Positions 1-11,798 of a DNA stretch of 64,000 nucleotides are shown in pieces. This stretch comes from Medicago truncatula. Its lineage: Eukaryota > Streptophyta > Magnoliopsida > Fabales > Fabaceae. The first letter of the stretch is position 1; each line of letters begins with the position of its first letter. Position numbers and translations under genes: made by a program. Below the pieces are notes generated by a model, which saw nothing but the letters and a program-made list of their open reading frames with translations, made no database searches and was not told where the DNA came from. The stretch spans positions 18,788,001-18,852,000 of the forward strand of contig NC_053043.1 of NCBI RefSeq assembly GCF_003473485.1, read 5' to 3'.

Positions 1-1311
1 TGTAAAAAGCCTAAGCCTAGACTTCTTTACTAAACAGGTCAGGCCAGTCCATAGCAGGTTGATTCAATTTTTTTAAGTAAAGAAAAAGTAGATTAATAAA
101 AATAAAGAAGCACGAAAATTGGGGGACATCAAATCTGACTTAATGAATTCTATAGGCAGATAAATCAACACAAGTGAATCAAACCCAAGTTAATCCTAAT
201 AAACGAGCACCAATCGCGAGCACAACCAACCAAATTCGTGTCCGCACGCAAAACTAGGTTGCAAAAAAGATGATGTGTGAACATTTATGAGCACCAATCA
301 GAGTATAAATGTTGGAAAATGAGCTGACCGTTAAAACAAAAATGGGTCCACATACCATCGATTCCCTACAGCGAACGACGACAAAGGTTATGACTTATTT
401 GTGCCTACGGGTCTAAAAGCATTACAACATCCAAAACAATTGAAAAATATATAAGACTTAAATCATAATTGAACAAATGTAATTGCATTAATAACTTTTA
501 ACAAATAAACAAAGGTTCATCTTAGAACCCTAATTAGAGGGTGTTTAGTTGCTCATGTCAACAGAAAGCATAAGCAAGGAAGAATTACAAAAACACTCTA
601 GAAAAAGAAAAAAAGAAAGGTTGAAATCCTCTTGCTGCTTGCCTTCGCCTTGCATTATCAAGAGTTTCTATTTATCGAAAAGTTTTCATTTGTGTTAGAA
701 CTGGATTTTATGGGCCTTTTTCACTAATCCAACTTGAAAAACAAGTAAAAACGCAAATTTCCAAAAACCATGCACTTGAGACGCATTGGGGCACCAGCTT
801 GGGCGTATGGGGCATGATTTTCCCTCTTTCGGTGTTGCCATGCGACTGAGGCAAGTAAATGCACTTTGTTCCACAATATTTATCGCGTTTGACCATTTCA
901 CACATACTAAGAATAAATTGATAATAAATTAATGAAAGAGAATGTTAATTTAACCTAAATATTTATACTATCTATTAGTGTATTTTCCTTGTCACATATG
1001 TAAAATGGAGAGGTGTAATTTGAGAGTGATGCACATAACATTAATTAGAGAACAATGGAAAAAAAGATAAGTTATTAAAGTTGCATTGGAAATTAAACTT
1101 GCTAATCTTTTTATGACAAATTGTTTTCACAAATGCAACAAACATTGTGAGTTGAATGGAGTATGACACCAAAAATTGACGTGATATATGATGACCACGT
1201 AAGAAACCTAACGTGAATGTCTAATTTTCATATTTTGTTTCTACATGAACGTCTCATTTTCCGTATTTTGTCTCATATCTATGTGAATGTCTCCTTATCT
1301 TAAATTTGGAT
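1..1311. other. AT-rich intergenic DNA, no gene seen
   Basis: I see no convincing coding exon here. Short open frames around 690-905 on the minus strand have no recognisable motif and are probably chance. The stretch is AT-rich with mixed low-complexity tracts, as is usual between genes in legume genomes. Confidence 0.5.
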
Positions 1312-1921
1312 TAGGCATGACAATGAGGCGGGATGAGGACGAGTTTTACCTTCCCATCCCCATTCCCGACTCCCATATACTTATCTGTTACCTAAGTCAT
1401 ACCCAACAGGTATGAGAAATTGAATTCAAACCTCATCCCTGACGGGTTCAGGTATCCCATCCCCGTCCCCACAATGAATTATTTTTTTAAATAAAAAATG
1501 AAGTTTTTTCTTACACCGAAAGCAATCCGCATTGTAAATCTGCAAGAGTAAGACCAATTGAGAAGAGATAATGAAGATCGATGTCTATGGTGATGGGGAA
1601 GAGAGAGACCGAGTGTGTGAGATGATGAAGATTGATGGTTATGGTGAAGGAGAATAGATAGAATTGGAGTGAGTGTAGACACACTCTGTCTGCTTCTATT
1701 TTTATGTAAAGAAAGAGGTATAATGTAATTTTCTATATCCGGAACGAGTTTGGTGAGTTCATGGTGGATACCTATATCCTCAATACCCATAGCGTATTAG
1801 TGTTTCAAAATTGAAAAAAAAACTCAAACTCATATCCAAACTCAGTCAAACAAAGAAAACCCGTTAAATTGGGATGATTTTGGACGAGTGACTGTAGATA
1901 TGAGTTTTATTGTCATACCTA
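1312..1921. mobile_element. Non-autonomous TIR DNA transposon, hAT-like
   Basis: The ends are inverted repeats: TAGGCATGACAAT at 1312-1324 and its near-complement ATTGTCATACCTA at 1909-1921. Subterminal DNA has runs of CCCATCCCC-type sequence. No transposase is present and I could not find a clean target-site duplication. Classification as hAT-like rests on general appearance only. Confidence 0.45.
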
Positions 1922-2366
1922 CTTTAGATTTCACGAGACATCCTTATATATTGTATCAATATATTTTGTCCATATCTACTATATTACAAGCTTCTCAATT
2001 AAACAAAAAAAGGGAATGGAGGGGGAATAATGTGAATGAAGTAAAGACGTGGAGTGAGAAAAGAAAAACGTGATTGCATTAACGACACTGATATGAAAGG
2101 CAAGTTGAATACGCAAATTGGTTTGGAGGGAACAAAAAACAAAAGCTAAAAGCAAAGAAAACCCCATTTGGCAATTTGCCGTGTCCGTTTCGTCTCTCTT
2201 TCTCTCTCTCTTTACCGACGTATTCAACACGTGGTCTAAACCAATCTTAATCAATTTGTACAATATTAACATAATAATCGCCGCTAGATTAGTTAAATAA
2301 TTTTCACCCAATTTAAATAATGTGTTCATTTTAAACTTTACCCACAATTATTAATTATAATTAGTA

Positions 2367-2453
2367 CAATGTCTTCGTGAACTTAGATCAGTTGGTATGG
2401 ATAATGTATAATATATACCAGATCCAGGTTCAAACCCTGATCACTACAAAAAA
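2367..2453 (+). mobile_element. tRNA-derived SINE (family 1)
   Basis: The body starts with a tRNA-like A box (TGAACTTAGATCAGTTGGTA) and has a B box near CCAGGTTCAAACCCTG, then an A-rich tail. A perfect 14-bp direct repeat, AATTATAATTAGTA, flanks it at 2353-2366 and 2454-2467. That is the expected target-site duplication of LINE-mediated retroposition. Confidence 0.75.
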
Positions 2454-2488
2454 AATTATAATTAGTAGAATAATTAGATGATATTTTT

Positions 2489-2665
2489 AGGGTCTTGTTA
2501 ACGAGTGCTCTCGGGACACTCTTTTAAAGCATGCTAAATTAGGAAGTTATTCTTTAAAAAAGTCATACAATTCAATTTCCAATGTATTAAATACACAAAT
2601 TTTCATAAAAAGTTATTATTCTAGGCTCTTAAAGAGTGTCCAGGGAGCACTCGTTAACATTTCCC
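2489..2665. mobile_element. MITE, GTTAACGAGTGCTC family (copy 1)
   Basis: Long terminal inverted repeats: GTTAACGAGTGCTC near 2497 and GAGCACTCGTTAAC near 2645-2658, with further pairing of GGGACACTCTTT against AAAGAGTGTCC. About 177 bp and no coding capacity. Related copies lie at 29326-29503, 35940-36114 and 52433-52612. Confidence 0.65.
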
Positions 2666-2669
2666 TTTT

Positions 2670-3640
2670 TTTAATAGAAGATGCTTATAGCATTTCATTA
2701 ATAATCAGATATTCAATACAACGAGGTACATAAGAATAAGTGGTGGGACTAACTAATATTGTGGCAGCCCCAACGAACGCGTGAGCTACCTCATTCGCTT
2801 GTCTCCGATTAAACTTGACTTTAGAGTTTGTGAACTTCAAGTTGAAAAGACTTCTACATGCATAAATAATGAGACCAAATTTAGAAATATCCGGGCGGGG
2901 ATTATTGAAGGCATCCACCGTAGATTTTGAATCCACTGGAAAATCGACATTATCAAATCTCATACCACTTCAAAGCATGATAGAGACCCACAACTTTCCC
3001 TACAATAACATTATGGATAATCGGCAATGAAATAACCTTAGCAAGCACAACCCCCCTTCATCGCGGATACACATGCCCAAACCGGTGATATTCCATTCAT
3101 TCAAAAAAGCGGCACCAATGTTTCACTTGAATCTACCTCGAGAAGGACGCTACCATGAAGGAGGAAACACACTAAAAGGACGTTGCTGCTCCAAGTCACA
3201 CACAACTGATGTGGTGGGGGTGCGCACATAAGTTGTTCAGTCCGAAGCTGCTACAATTTGCTGTTACATGGGGAATGTTTGTCATACCCAATCCTCCACT
3301 AGATGAATAACCCGGTCCACAACCTGTGCAATTGTTTCAGACACGCCTTGCCAGAGCTTTAAGTTTATATGTTTCCACAAGCTCCACAATAGGGCAACAA
3401 AACGTTGGCTCTCATTGTGTGAAAGATCCTGCACCAAAGTAAATATAGAATCGGCAGCACAAACAAAATGAGTACAGACACATTGCACTTTCTCCCAAAG
3501 CCGAGTCCTAAGCCTCAGCTGCAAAGCAAAAGAGCAATCAAAGAAAACATGATGAAGATTTTCAAAAGGTCCTTCAAATATAACCTTACCTTTATTATAC
3601 TCAACAACTAATGTCACTATATATAAGTATCCCCTCCCAC
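2670..3640 (-). pseudogene. LINE ORF2 3' fragment (zf-RVT/RNase H-like)
   Basis: Two open minus-strand stretches (3617-3282 and 2963-2685) are in the right order for the C-terminal end of a plant L1-type LINE polyprotein. The first contains ENLHHVFFDCSFA and LLWSLWKHINLKLWQ, typical of the zinc-binding reverse-transcriptase tail. The second contains VDSKSTVDAF and FNRRQANEVAHA, typical of the RNase H-like C-terminus. The reading frame is interrupted between them and no reverse transcriptase precedes them, so this is a truncated relic. Confidence 0.65.
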
Positions 3641-3867
3641 ATTTATAAATAAATACCTACATTTTAGATATATTAAATATTCAATGAAGATCAAATTCAC
3701 TAGATATTCAATAGATCTAAAATGCAGTTATTTATTCACTAGATATTTATCGAAATGTATCTTCCAACGTTTTTTTAATGAATTTGAGCAATCCAGGGGA
3801 GAAGAACAATTACGAGTGTTTTACATATTGAACTTTAGTTATCCAAGTTTAGGGTTTCATGACCTAA

Positions 3868-4208
3868 AGGGTGTGTTTGGTTTGCAAAACAGCAAGTACT
3901 GGACAGAACAGTACAAGATAGAACAGTACAACACAAGACAGAACAGCACAGGACAAATTTTTTATGGCATTGAGTAATTTTTTGTTTTATAGGATTTTTG
4001 AGGGACAAAATGTTATTTTAATATTTTAGACAACTTGTACGTGGGACAAAAAGTTGTGCTGTGGTTTGGTGAGAGACAAAAATATGAGTTTTTGTCTTGT
4101 CCTTTGCCTCCAGTTTGTCCTGTACCTGAAACAGTTTTACAAATCAAACACTGGACAACTAGAGTTATTCTGTCATGTCCTTCATTTTTTAGCAAATCAA
4201 ACGCACCT
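3868..4208. mobile_element. Tourist-like MITE with TAA target duplication
   Basis: Terminal inverted repeats are AGGGTGTGTTTGGTTTGC (3868-3885) and, on the other strand at the right end, AGGTGCGTTTGATTTGC (4192-4208). The element is flanked by TAA at 3865-3867 and 4209-4211. The interior has imperfect repeats of GACAGAACAGTACAA type. The 3-bp duplication and the GGGTGTGTTTGG-like end fit PIF/Harbinger-derived MITEs. It lies about 370 bp upstream of the JAZ start codon. Confidence 0.7.
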
Positions 4209-4470
4209 TAAATGTGATACGAGGGAAAAAAATCGGATTAATGTAATTATTATTTTTTTAATAGTGGAGTTTGGACAAAACAAAGAGACAGCTGCAACAA
4301 CTAAAAAATTAATAAAATAAGAAAAGAAAAAGAGAAGAAGCATCCCTTTAAATAAAAACACACACATATTCCTCGTGCTTCAATTTCCCATCCCCAAAAA
4401 AGATAAAGACATTAATTTATTCCTCCAATTAAACTTTATACTAATATTAATTATTTCATTTCATTTTCTT

Positions 4471-4480
4471 ATATATATAA
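4471..4480 (+). promoter_or_regulatory. Probable TATA box of the JAZ gene
   Basis: ATATATATAA lies about 100 bp upstream of the JAZ ATG at 4582 and is followed by a pyrimidine-rich leader (TTTTCTCTCTCTTG). Position and composition fit a plant core promoter. No CACGTG G-box was seen in the 300 bp upstream. Confidence 0.5.
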
Positions 4481-4581
4481 CCTAACATAAGATTAACCAT
4501 CCAAAACAAACATCATCAACACTTTCATTCTTATTACAACGCGCTTTGTTTTCTCTCTCTTGAATATCATCATCTTCAACT

Positions 4582-6601
4582 ATGTCTACCTCATCGGAAT
4601 ATTCAGAAGTTTCCGGCAACAAACCACCGGCGAAGTCACCGGAGAAAACAACTTTCTCTCAAACATGTAGTTTATTGAGTCAATATATTAAGGAAAAGGG
4701 TTGCTTCAAAGATCTTTCTCTTGGTATCACATGCAACAACAACAACACAGACCCTTCTGGTACGGAACCTTAATTTCTCCGAATTTTTCGTCTTTTGTTT
4801 CTGGGTTTGGTTTTTTTTTTTTTTTTTTCAACCTTTTGAAATTTTTTTTGTGGGTGTGTTTTATTATTTTTTTAACATTTGGTTTCTTAATGGTTAATTA
4901 TTCCTTTCCTCTTAGTTGGTTCATAATTAAATTCTAGTAGACTATCTATATATGTTCATTTATTTTTGTTAATTTTTTTTCCCTTTTTTGTTAGGTTGAA
5001 CTATATCTAAATTTTCAAATATTTTCCTTTTATAAAATTATTCAATTGCATGTGTTTATTTTTATTTTGAATTGAATCCATGTTGTTTATTTGTTGAGAC
5101 TTTTAAAATTCATAGATCTAATTTATAGCTCTAATTAATGGATGATTTATTCATAATTCTAATTGTTATTATCTAGTAGATAGGTTGTTAAATTTGATAA
5201 GATTGTAATCTTGTGGTATAATTTTATTTATTTTGTTAATTTTTTTTATTTTATTTTTGTGTAATATTGTCAATTTAGGTTGTTTTCTCTTCAATGGTTT
5301 TTCTAAATTTGTTTTATTTTTTGTTTTTTTTATAGGTTCTTCTGAGACTTCTTCTCAATCTGCAACAACCATGAACTTGTTTCCAACCATGGAAAACAAT
5401 TTGTCACAAAAGAACCTTACAACTATGGATTTGCTCACTCCACAAGCTGCTTTGAACAATTCCAAGTGAGTTTTTTTTTTTTTTGCTTTTTCTGATTTTA
5501 ATTAATTTCATTTCATACCAAATTAGGTCTGTAAAAAATTAATTTATGAGAGATGACAGATCGTGAGAGCGAGCCCTAGCGGCTAGCGCGATGATATGGT
5601 TGTCGCCTTGCCGAAAGGCTCAATTCGCGGAAACAACTTGTAGAGGATTTAGATCCTCTAAAGATACGATATGGTGCTACTTCTGTAAGAACGTCAGATT
5701 TAGAGAGATCAAATTTCCCTCACTAAATGTAACGTTCGCTACAGCTGTAACACCATACTGCAATTGTAGAGGATAAGTTGTGCACCGAGCCAGTCGCTTA
5801 GTAATGACGATATAGTTCAGATTATTAATAATCTCGATATAGTTCAAATTATTAATTTTTTTTTTTTCCTTCAATTAGAGACTAATATATGATGTTGTAT
5901 GAATAATTTTCAGTGCTATCAAGGGACCTAAAGCTGCACAATTGACAATGTTTTATAACGGTCAAGTTATTGTATTCGATGATTTTCCTGCCGATAAAGC
6001 ACAGGAGCTCATGGCTTTTGCTAACAAAGGAATCTCTCAAAGTCAGAACAATTCTGTGTACACTTACACACAGAGCCAGCCTTCATTTCCTCCTAATTTG
6101 GTCAGAACTTCGGTTAACACAACCACTCCGATTGTTCCTACCGTGAACATCATCCCTAGTACTGCCACCGGCACCGGCTCGATGAATGAGCACCTTCAAG
6201 TGCCTTCCAGACCTAATCTTTGCGGTAATTTCTTGAAACCATTACCACTTAAAATTCGGATGACACGAAAAATTGGATCATGTTTTTCTGATCATGAATT
6301 TTCTTTATGTGCAGATCTCCCAATTATGAGGAAAGCTTCGCTTCATCGGTTTCTGGAGAAGAGAAAGGATAGGTAGGCACTCTCGATTAAATTAAAACTT
6401 GTAAAAATTGATATTTTGCCTCAAAATAAAAACTCATAATTAATATTTGAACCTTTTTTTCTCCTAATTTATTTTTTACACTTTTTCTAACTTGTTTCCT
6501 TGTTATGTATTTACAGAATTGCTGCCAATGCACCATATCAAATTAATAAGCCAGCTGAATCCATGTCATGGCTTGTGGGTGCAAAATCAACTCAAATTTG
6601 A
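4582..6601 (+). CDS. JAZ (TIFY10-like): JAZ/TIFY10-type jasmonate ZIM-domain repressor
   Basis: Nuclear co-repressor that binds MYC factors and is degraded through COI1 when jasmonoyl-isoleucine is present (family knowledge). Predicted exons: 4582-4759, 5336-5465, 5914-6224, 6315-6372 and 6517-6601, all with GT-AG borders, joining in frame to 253 residues. The N-terminus has the cryptic MYC-interacting region (about residues 25-48, FSQTCSLLSQYIKEKG). The TIFY motif is TMFYNG at 114-119, inside a ZIM domain. The Jas motif runs from LPIMRK (208-213) through SLHRFLEKRKDRIAANAPY to 233, matching the SLxxFxxKRxxRxxxxxPY rule. The degron head reads LPIMRK where LPIARK/R is usual. An intron splits the Jas motif exactly after KRKDR, as in many JAZ genes. 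A poly-A-like run follows the stop near 6652. The N-terminal region points to the JAZ1/JAZ2 (TIFY10) type. Confidence 0.93.
5545..5815. repeat. SINE-like relic inside JAZ intron 2
   Basis: A stretch of higher GC than the rest of the intron begins near GCGAGCCCTAGCGGCTAGCG and contains GGTTGTCGCCTTG, AATTCGCGGAAACAACTTGT and later TTGTGCACCGAGCCAGTCGC. The last two resemble the middle and 3' end of a common plant tRNA-derived SINE, from memory. About 120 bp of unrelated sequence separates them and is bracketed by two copies of TTGTAGAGGA (near 5638 and 5764), suggesting a later nested insertion. Identification is tentative. Confidence 0.4.
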
Positions 6602-7034
6602 TCTCAATTCTCAGCTATAATTTTAATGTAATTTTGAGCATTTTTGTTACAAAAAAAAAAAAAAAAACAAATGCTACTTAGTCAGATTTATTTTTGCCAG
6701 AATTTTTTAGACAAAGTTTCTGGTTATTTTTTCCTTGACTAGATAGCATTATTAATATTATCATTATTTTTGTTGTTTAATGCACATGATTAAGATAAAT
6801 GTGTTTGTGTCATGTTAACTTTGGCTCCAATGGGCCTTATCATACATAGATTTTTAGCTATTTTTCAGTAGCTGTTTGTCTAGTTACAACTCTCTGTATT
6901 CTTTGCTATTGGTACTGGTACCATTGAATTTTATTCATCTTATATATTTGATGCAATGTTATAAATTCAGATTGATAATTAATTTGTTCAAAAGTGTTGA
7001 ATCTGTTCATTGCTTAATAAGCTGGTTAAGGGAT
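6602..7034. other. JAZ 3' UTR and downstream spacer
   Basis: Right after the stop codon the sequence is T-rich and has a run of 18 A near 6652, consistent with the 3' UTR and polyadenylation zone of the JAZ gene. No other gene is visible. Confidence 0.4.
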
Positions 7035-7146
7035 TTTTTGGGTGGTCTGTGGCGTTCAAATCTCGAACTTTGCATATATTATGCATTGTCTTGTATGTAT
7101 TATGTATTGTCTTTACCAATTGAGTTAAGTTCATGAGGATCATTTT
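7035..7146 (-). mobile_element. SINE family 1, degraded copy
   Basis: Read on the minus strand this has ATGAACTTAACTCAATTGGTA (A box side) and TTCGAGATTTGAACGCC (B box side), as in the copies at 2367 and 12943. The middle is duplicated (ATTATGCATTGTCTTGTATG then TATTATGTATTGTC). No clear target-site duplication. Confidence 0.5.
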
Positions 7147-7970
7147 AGTTATGTTTTTGTTTTAAGTTTTTTTTAAAAATGAAAAAAAAAAATTGATTAG
7201 TTTTTTTATTTTATAAAAGAGAAATACGAAATCGAGTTATAATTTTGTACAAATCTTTTGTTAGTATTCAATTGCTGTTGTTAACTATTTTGAAACAAAA
7301 ACAATATTTTTGAAAATTTATAAACATCAACCTGTAATCTATATAGATTAACAAATAACAAATTTATTCTCTCAAAAAACAAAATTATAAATTGAAACGA
7401 TATTTGGATTAGCTTTTAAACTTTAATTGAAGAGAGAAAGACAGAAATACAAGATAAATTTAATTTTTTACAATTTTTTAGGTACTTAAACGATGCTAAT
7501 AACCTCTTTGAAACAAACACAAATACACAATAGTTAGACATTGATTATGTAGATGAAATGGTAAACACAACGGAACTTCACACAATTTTGAGATTCTGAA
7601 TTCGAATGGAAGTGTCAAACCTGACAAATTTAGACATTGATAATTGAGTTTTATTACTAGATTTTAATTATGCAATTCTATGGTTATTTGTTTCGGATCA
7701 TTTTTCTATTCCTTTTTGGTACAATTTCACTTCTTATTTGTACAAAAACTACTGTTTTTTGTTTGTTTGTTGATATATGCATCTAAAGTGATATAGGGGC
7801 GTGTGAAAAGTTTCTTCCTAATTTTTTTCTTGGCCACATAAATGGCCCAAGGCCTAGTGAGGACAAAGGAAAGGTTCCCTCTTATATATCAACTATAGCA
7901 ATCAGAGGATGACAATTGCTCTTTAGGCATAACTACTTGCTTTCTGGCACCCTAAATTGAAGAAAATACC

Positions 7971-8130
7971 TTTACGGTAGTTAACTACCGTTCATGCTCT
8001 CAAAAACTTTAAACTAACGAAAATACCTCCAACAATAATTAACTACCGTTCAAATTGTATAAGGTAGTTAACCTTCGTTGCTAGAACGGTAGTTAATTGT
8101 CGTTGCTAGGAATGGTAATTATTAGTTATA
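7971..8130. repeat. Palindromic ACGGTAGTTAACTACCGT repeats
   Basis: A perfect 18-bp palindrome, ACGGTAGTTAACTACCGT, occupies 7974-7991. Half or whole copies recur near 8036-8049, 8062-8073 and 8083-8094, and again around 9062-9100 and 9475-9487. There is no coding sequence. It looks like internal or subterminal sequence of a DNA transposon, but I could not define its ends. Confidence 0.5.
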
Positions 8131-10143
8131 GAGAAAAAACGCATTTCAGATAGGAATGCACATGCAAAAGGGTATTCATAGACCAATTAGTGAATTTGTA
8201 CATAACACGAGAAAAAAAGGTATTCAAAGATGAGACAATGCTTCTTATCTAAATTGGACAAGAGCACTCAATATCCATATAAGACAAATTAATAAAGATG
8301 TATGCATGAGATTCATAGCACTTTAACTACCTACGAGTTGAGCAAACAATACAGTGTCTATACAAAGGACACAACAACAACAAGAATATACATTAAGCAT
8401 AATTTCAACAACGTAAAACAACATAATAAAACACACACTAGATCACGAATCAGTCAAACTAATTTCTTCATCTGGTTCCTCCATGCAAGCTTTGATTTCT
8501 CCGTAGGTCATGGGCTGAATCAAACTTTCTCCAATAGCTTAAAAAGACCTGACCAAGGAAGCGTCCAACTTGATTAGTCCTTTAGAACTATACTGGCCAA
8601 ATATTGAGTACTCCGTGCTCACATCATTGTCATTCCCGAGCTTCATCTAGGTGAACTGGACACTTACATTTGAGTCGATCAATGGACATTGATACTCAAC
8701 ACTGTCCACCCTCCTTGTGTCTTTGTGGTTGAGTCAATGGTTAATTTGGTCCAATTGATCCTTCAAGGGGCTTTGGTTGGCCTTGGCTTCGGTGTTCCTC
8801 TCTCTGAGGTTCCTAGTTTTTGCGTTGGAAGTTACAACCTTCAATAGTGTGACATTAACTTGGACCCGAACAAGTTAGGTTTTCCTCTTGTTGTAATAAA
8901 ATGTGGCTAACATGGTGTTCAAATCTATTGGATCAGTGTTCATGGTTTTGTGGCGTGGTTGGAAAATGAACCAAACACACCAATTTTATAAGTTTATGTG
9001 TGTCGTGCACCACAAAAACTACCAGGACAGCCTGAACCACACAAAAAAACTTCTTTAATTGTTAGTTAACTATCTTTCTTTACAAAGACAGTTAACTACC
9101 ATCACTAGAGTGGAACCTGCACAGTGTGGCAAAAACTCGATTATTGTGTTTTGGCCACTACTTCATACATTCCTTCATTCATACATTTCATTCATCCAAT
9201 CATTTATTCATCAATTTATTCATAAAATCAAACACAAACCATCAAGAATGTGTATGCTTATGAACACTTACTTATTATTTGATTGATTAGTTGCTTGACT
9301 TTGAAGAAATTTGATTGATGTTGGTTTGTTGAAGTTCTGAGGAGGTTTGGTTTGTGTTTGTGAATAATATGGGAGTTGTTGTTTCTGTTATGGAATATGA
9401 CAAGAACATAACGTCAGTTAACTTTGTTGAAATTATGCAAATGACATGTAACTATCATAGACAAACAAACGGTCGGTAACTACCGTTGATAATATTTTCG
9501 TCAGTATAGGATGCTTGAGAGCAAACAATGAATGCGTAAAGAGCAATTTTTCGAATGATGACAATGATTCATCAACCAATGAGACTGATTGATCCACAAT
9601 ATTCACAGTGTAAGAAAAAATCCTTAAATTTCTTTTATGTTTCATCCCTAAAGGTGAAAAAATTATTATTCGATGTGTGCTAAAAACTGAATATGTGCCC
9701 GATACTAAATGGTGATATTTATTGCACCCAAGATCGAACCTTAATTGATTATATTTTCATAATCTAATATCTTCCACTAGATTCAACTTTGTTGATACAT
9801 TTAAAATCTCTTATTATTGAAAGAAAAACATCATTGCTCATGCCTATACAACTCACTATGGACATACACGGATGCTTACATAGAACAATACTTATGAAGC
9901 AGTTCTTAGCAAGATCTCAAGAAAAACTTTTAGTAAAATTTAATTATATTGCTTTATATCTTACACATGACCATTATATATGCAATTTGGTAACTTACTG
10001 TATCAACGTGACAAAACTAATTCCTAGTAATTAGATTGATAAGTACACATATAGTAACATTTGAGCAGTCAAACAAAACCTGTAGCATACTTGGTCAATA
10101 ATAAACTAATTAATTATAATAATATTTCAAAATAAAAACTCAT
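8131..10143. other. Intergenic DNA, repeat-like, no gene supported
   Basis: Several short open frames exist but none has a recognisable domain. Further copies of GTTAACTACC-type sequence near 9062-9100 and 9475 suggest that 7970-9490 may belong to one decayed element. The remainder is AT-rich spacer. Confidence 0.4.
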
Positions 10144-10330
10144 TTGGGGTTGGCCTAATGGTTTGCTTGGAATTTTGGAGTGTGCTCATCTCAAGATCTC
10201 AGGTTCGATTCCCTCCTATGTCAATTTCGGCTGGCAAGTGTATAACAGGACCCCCACAAGTGGGCGGTGGGATTGGTCCCCTCGTATTAGTCGATTCTTG
10301 GATCGGATACCGAGTTTTCAAAAAAATAAA
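10144..10330 (+). mobile_element. SINE family 2 (TTGGGGTTGGCC type)
   Basis: It starts TTGGGGTTGGCCTAATGG and has TTGGAGTGTGCTCATCTCAA, a B box CAGGTTCGATTCCC, ACCCCCACAAGTGGGCGGTG and an A-rich tail. It matches the copy at 26565-26783 nearly end to end. Degraded minus-strand copies are near 33345, 36217 and 47497. A clear target-site duplication was not found for this copy. Confidence 0.7.
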
Positions 10331-11128
10331 AAATAAATAAAGAATTGAACAAGTAAAAAATCCAACAATTAGACAAGAGGAACCACACGGGTGAAATAAA
10401 CATCACACATATACCCAAAACCTTAATTAGACAAGAAAATTCTATCTCTGAATATATAAGTGTGGTTTTAAATTACTAGAAATATTTTTTTTCAAATAAG
10501 TTTTTCTAGTTTAAGAAATAGCACCTTGGTCCATTCAAAAAAAAAAAGAAACAACGCTTTGATTGGAACATTTGTTCTTGTCACATCGACTCGCATAAAA
10601 TTTTATCTTTCACTTATACCTTCACTCCTACAAATCATAATAAATTCTAATTTGTTCTTTATTGTTTTGTTGGTAGTTTCCTTTATTTCTAATAAAATAG
10701 ATTTAACTTCCTAACATGAGACATACGATGCTGATATAAGCTGACGCATAATCATGGTAAGATAACTACATCAAGAACACAATATCATTGCTCCCAAACA
10801 AATTAATAGAATATGCCTAAATGATTCCCTTTTAAAATAAACTAGAAGATTCATTAAATCTAACTTCCATGATTCTATCACATATTTTCGATATCTTTCG
10901 CGTGGCAAATCGATCAGCCTTACTTAAATCATAAATCTTTAAGACCATGCTACGTGAGCAATGTTGTTTACGCAACAGTCTTACATATGCAACAAGGAAG
11001 ATCATCCATAGCTTCGAACCAGAAGCCTCCATTAGGTACTGTGGAAATTATATGCTTTATGTACTACTTAGCTATATGCTTCATTCCTTGAAAAATCTAT
11101 AGAGGAAATAGCAATAATTATCTAAACT

Positions 11129-11314
11129 ATGGCTATGCCGGTCACAATGTTGAAGCAACCTCTCAGCCATGACAAGAATCCTGAGTTGGAAGAGGACAAT
11201 GTTGAAGCCGTCGTATTAGACTTTGTGCAGCACTATCCAAACCTTTATGAGAGCACTAAGGCAGAGAAAAAGAAGAAGCGTGCAAACAAAGTGAAGTCTG
11301 CTAGCTTTAACTAA
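11129..11314 (+). other. Short open frame, possible exon or gene relic
   Basis: A 61-codon open frame with codon-like composition, an acidic middle (PELEEDNVEAVVLDFVQHYP) and a lysine-rich end (KAEKKKKRANKVK). I do not recognise a family. It could be one exon of a decayed gene or a chance frame; no splice sites or neighbours settle this. Confidence 0.2.
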
Positions 11315-11798
11315 GCCGGAATGAGGACCTGTGCCTAAAAGGGTTCCTCCAAAGTTGTCTTGACAGATACAAAATAGTTGGTTCAATTGCATTAGAATAG
11401 CATGAATATTAATGCTTTTGTAGAATCTTTCATAGAGAGGGTAGTATTGTAGCAGTTGTTATGGTCATGAATGATCATAATCTGCATAGCTTTTCTGTAC
11501 AATGGTAAACTAAGCCACCTCTTTCCTTAGGACCTTTCATTGCTAAGGATAGATCTGAATTTTCTTTTCACATGTTTTCCACTATGTGACTTTCTTGTAT
11601 TGGTTCAAACATTTCCTGTTTTATATTTTAGTGATTTGATAAAAAAAAAATAAATAATATTAGGTTATGTGTTGTAGTAGTTGTAATTCAAGAAATATGC
11701 AGTTTAGCAACAGTTATTTCCTCAAGTATTCTAGTTTACAATTTTGGCTACCGGAAAACTTAGCTCAAGTTTTTTGGAAATTTACTCAATTCCGAAAA

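Noticed and set aside
1479..1790. His/Ser-rich minus-strand frame
   Set aside because: It lies inside the TIR element at 1312-1921 and reflects simple-sequence composition.
5942..6376. Separate 144-residue protein in the JAZ locus
   Set aside because: It is exon 3 plus unspliced intron and exon 4 read through; the spliced JAZ model explains it. Only its end is relevant, as an intron-retention product.
9433..9645. Short minus-strand frame near the palindrome repeats
   Set aside because: Chance frame with no motif in a repeat-like stretch.
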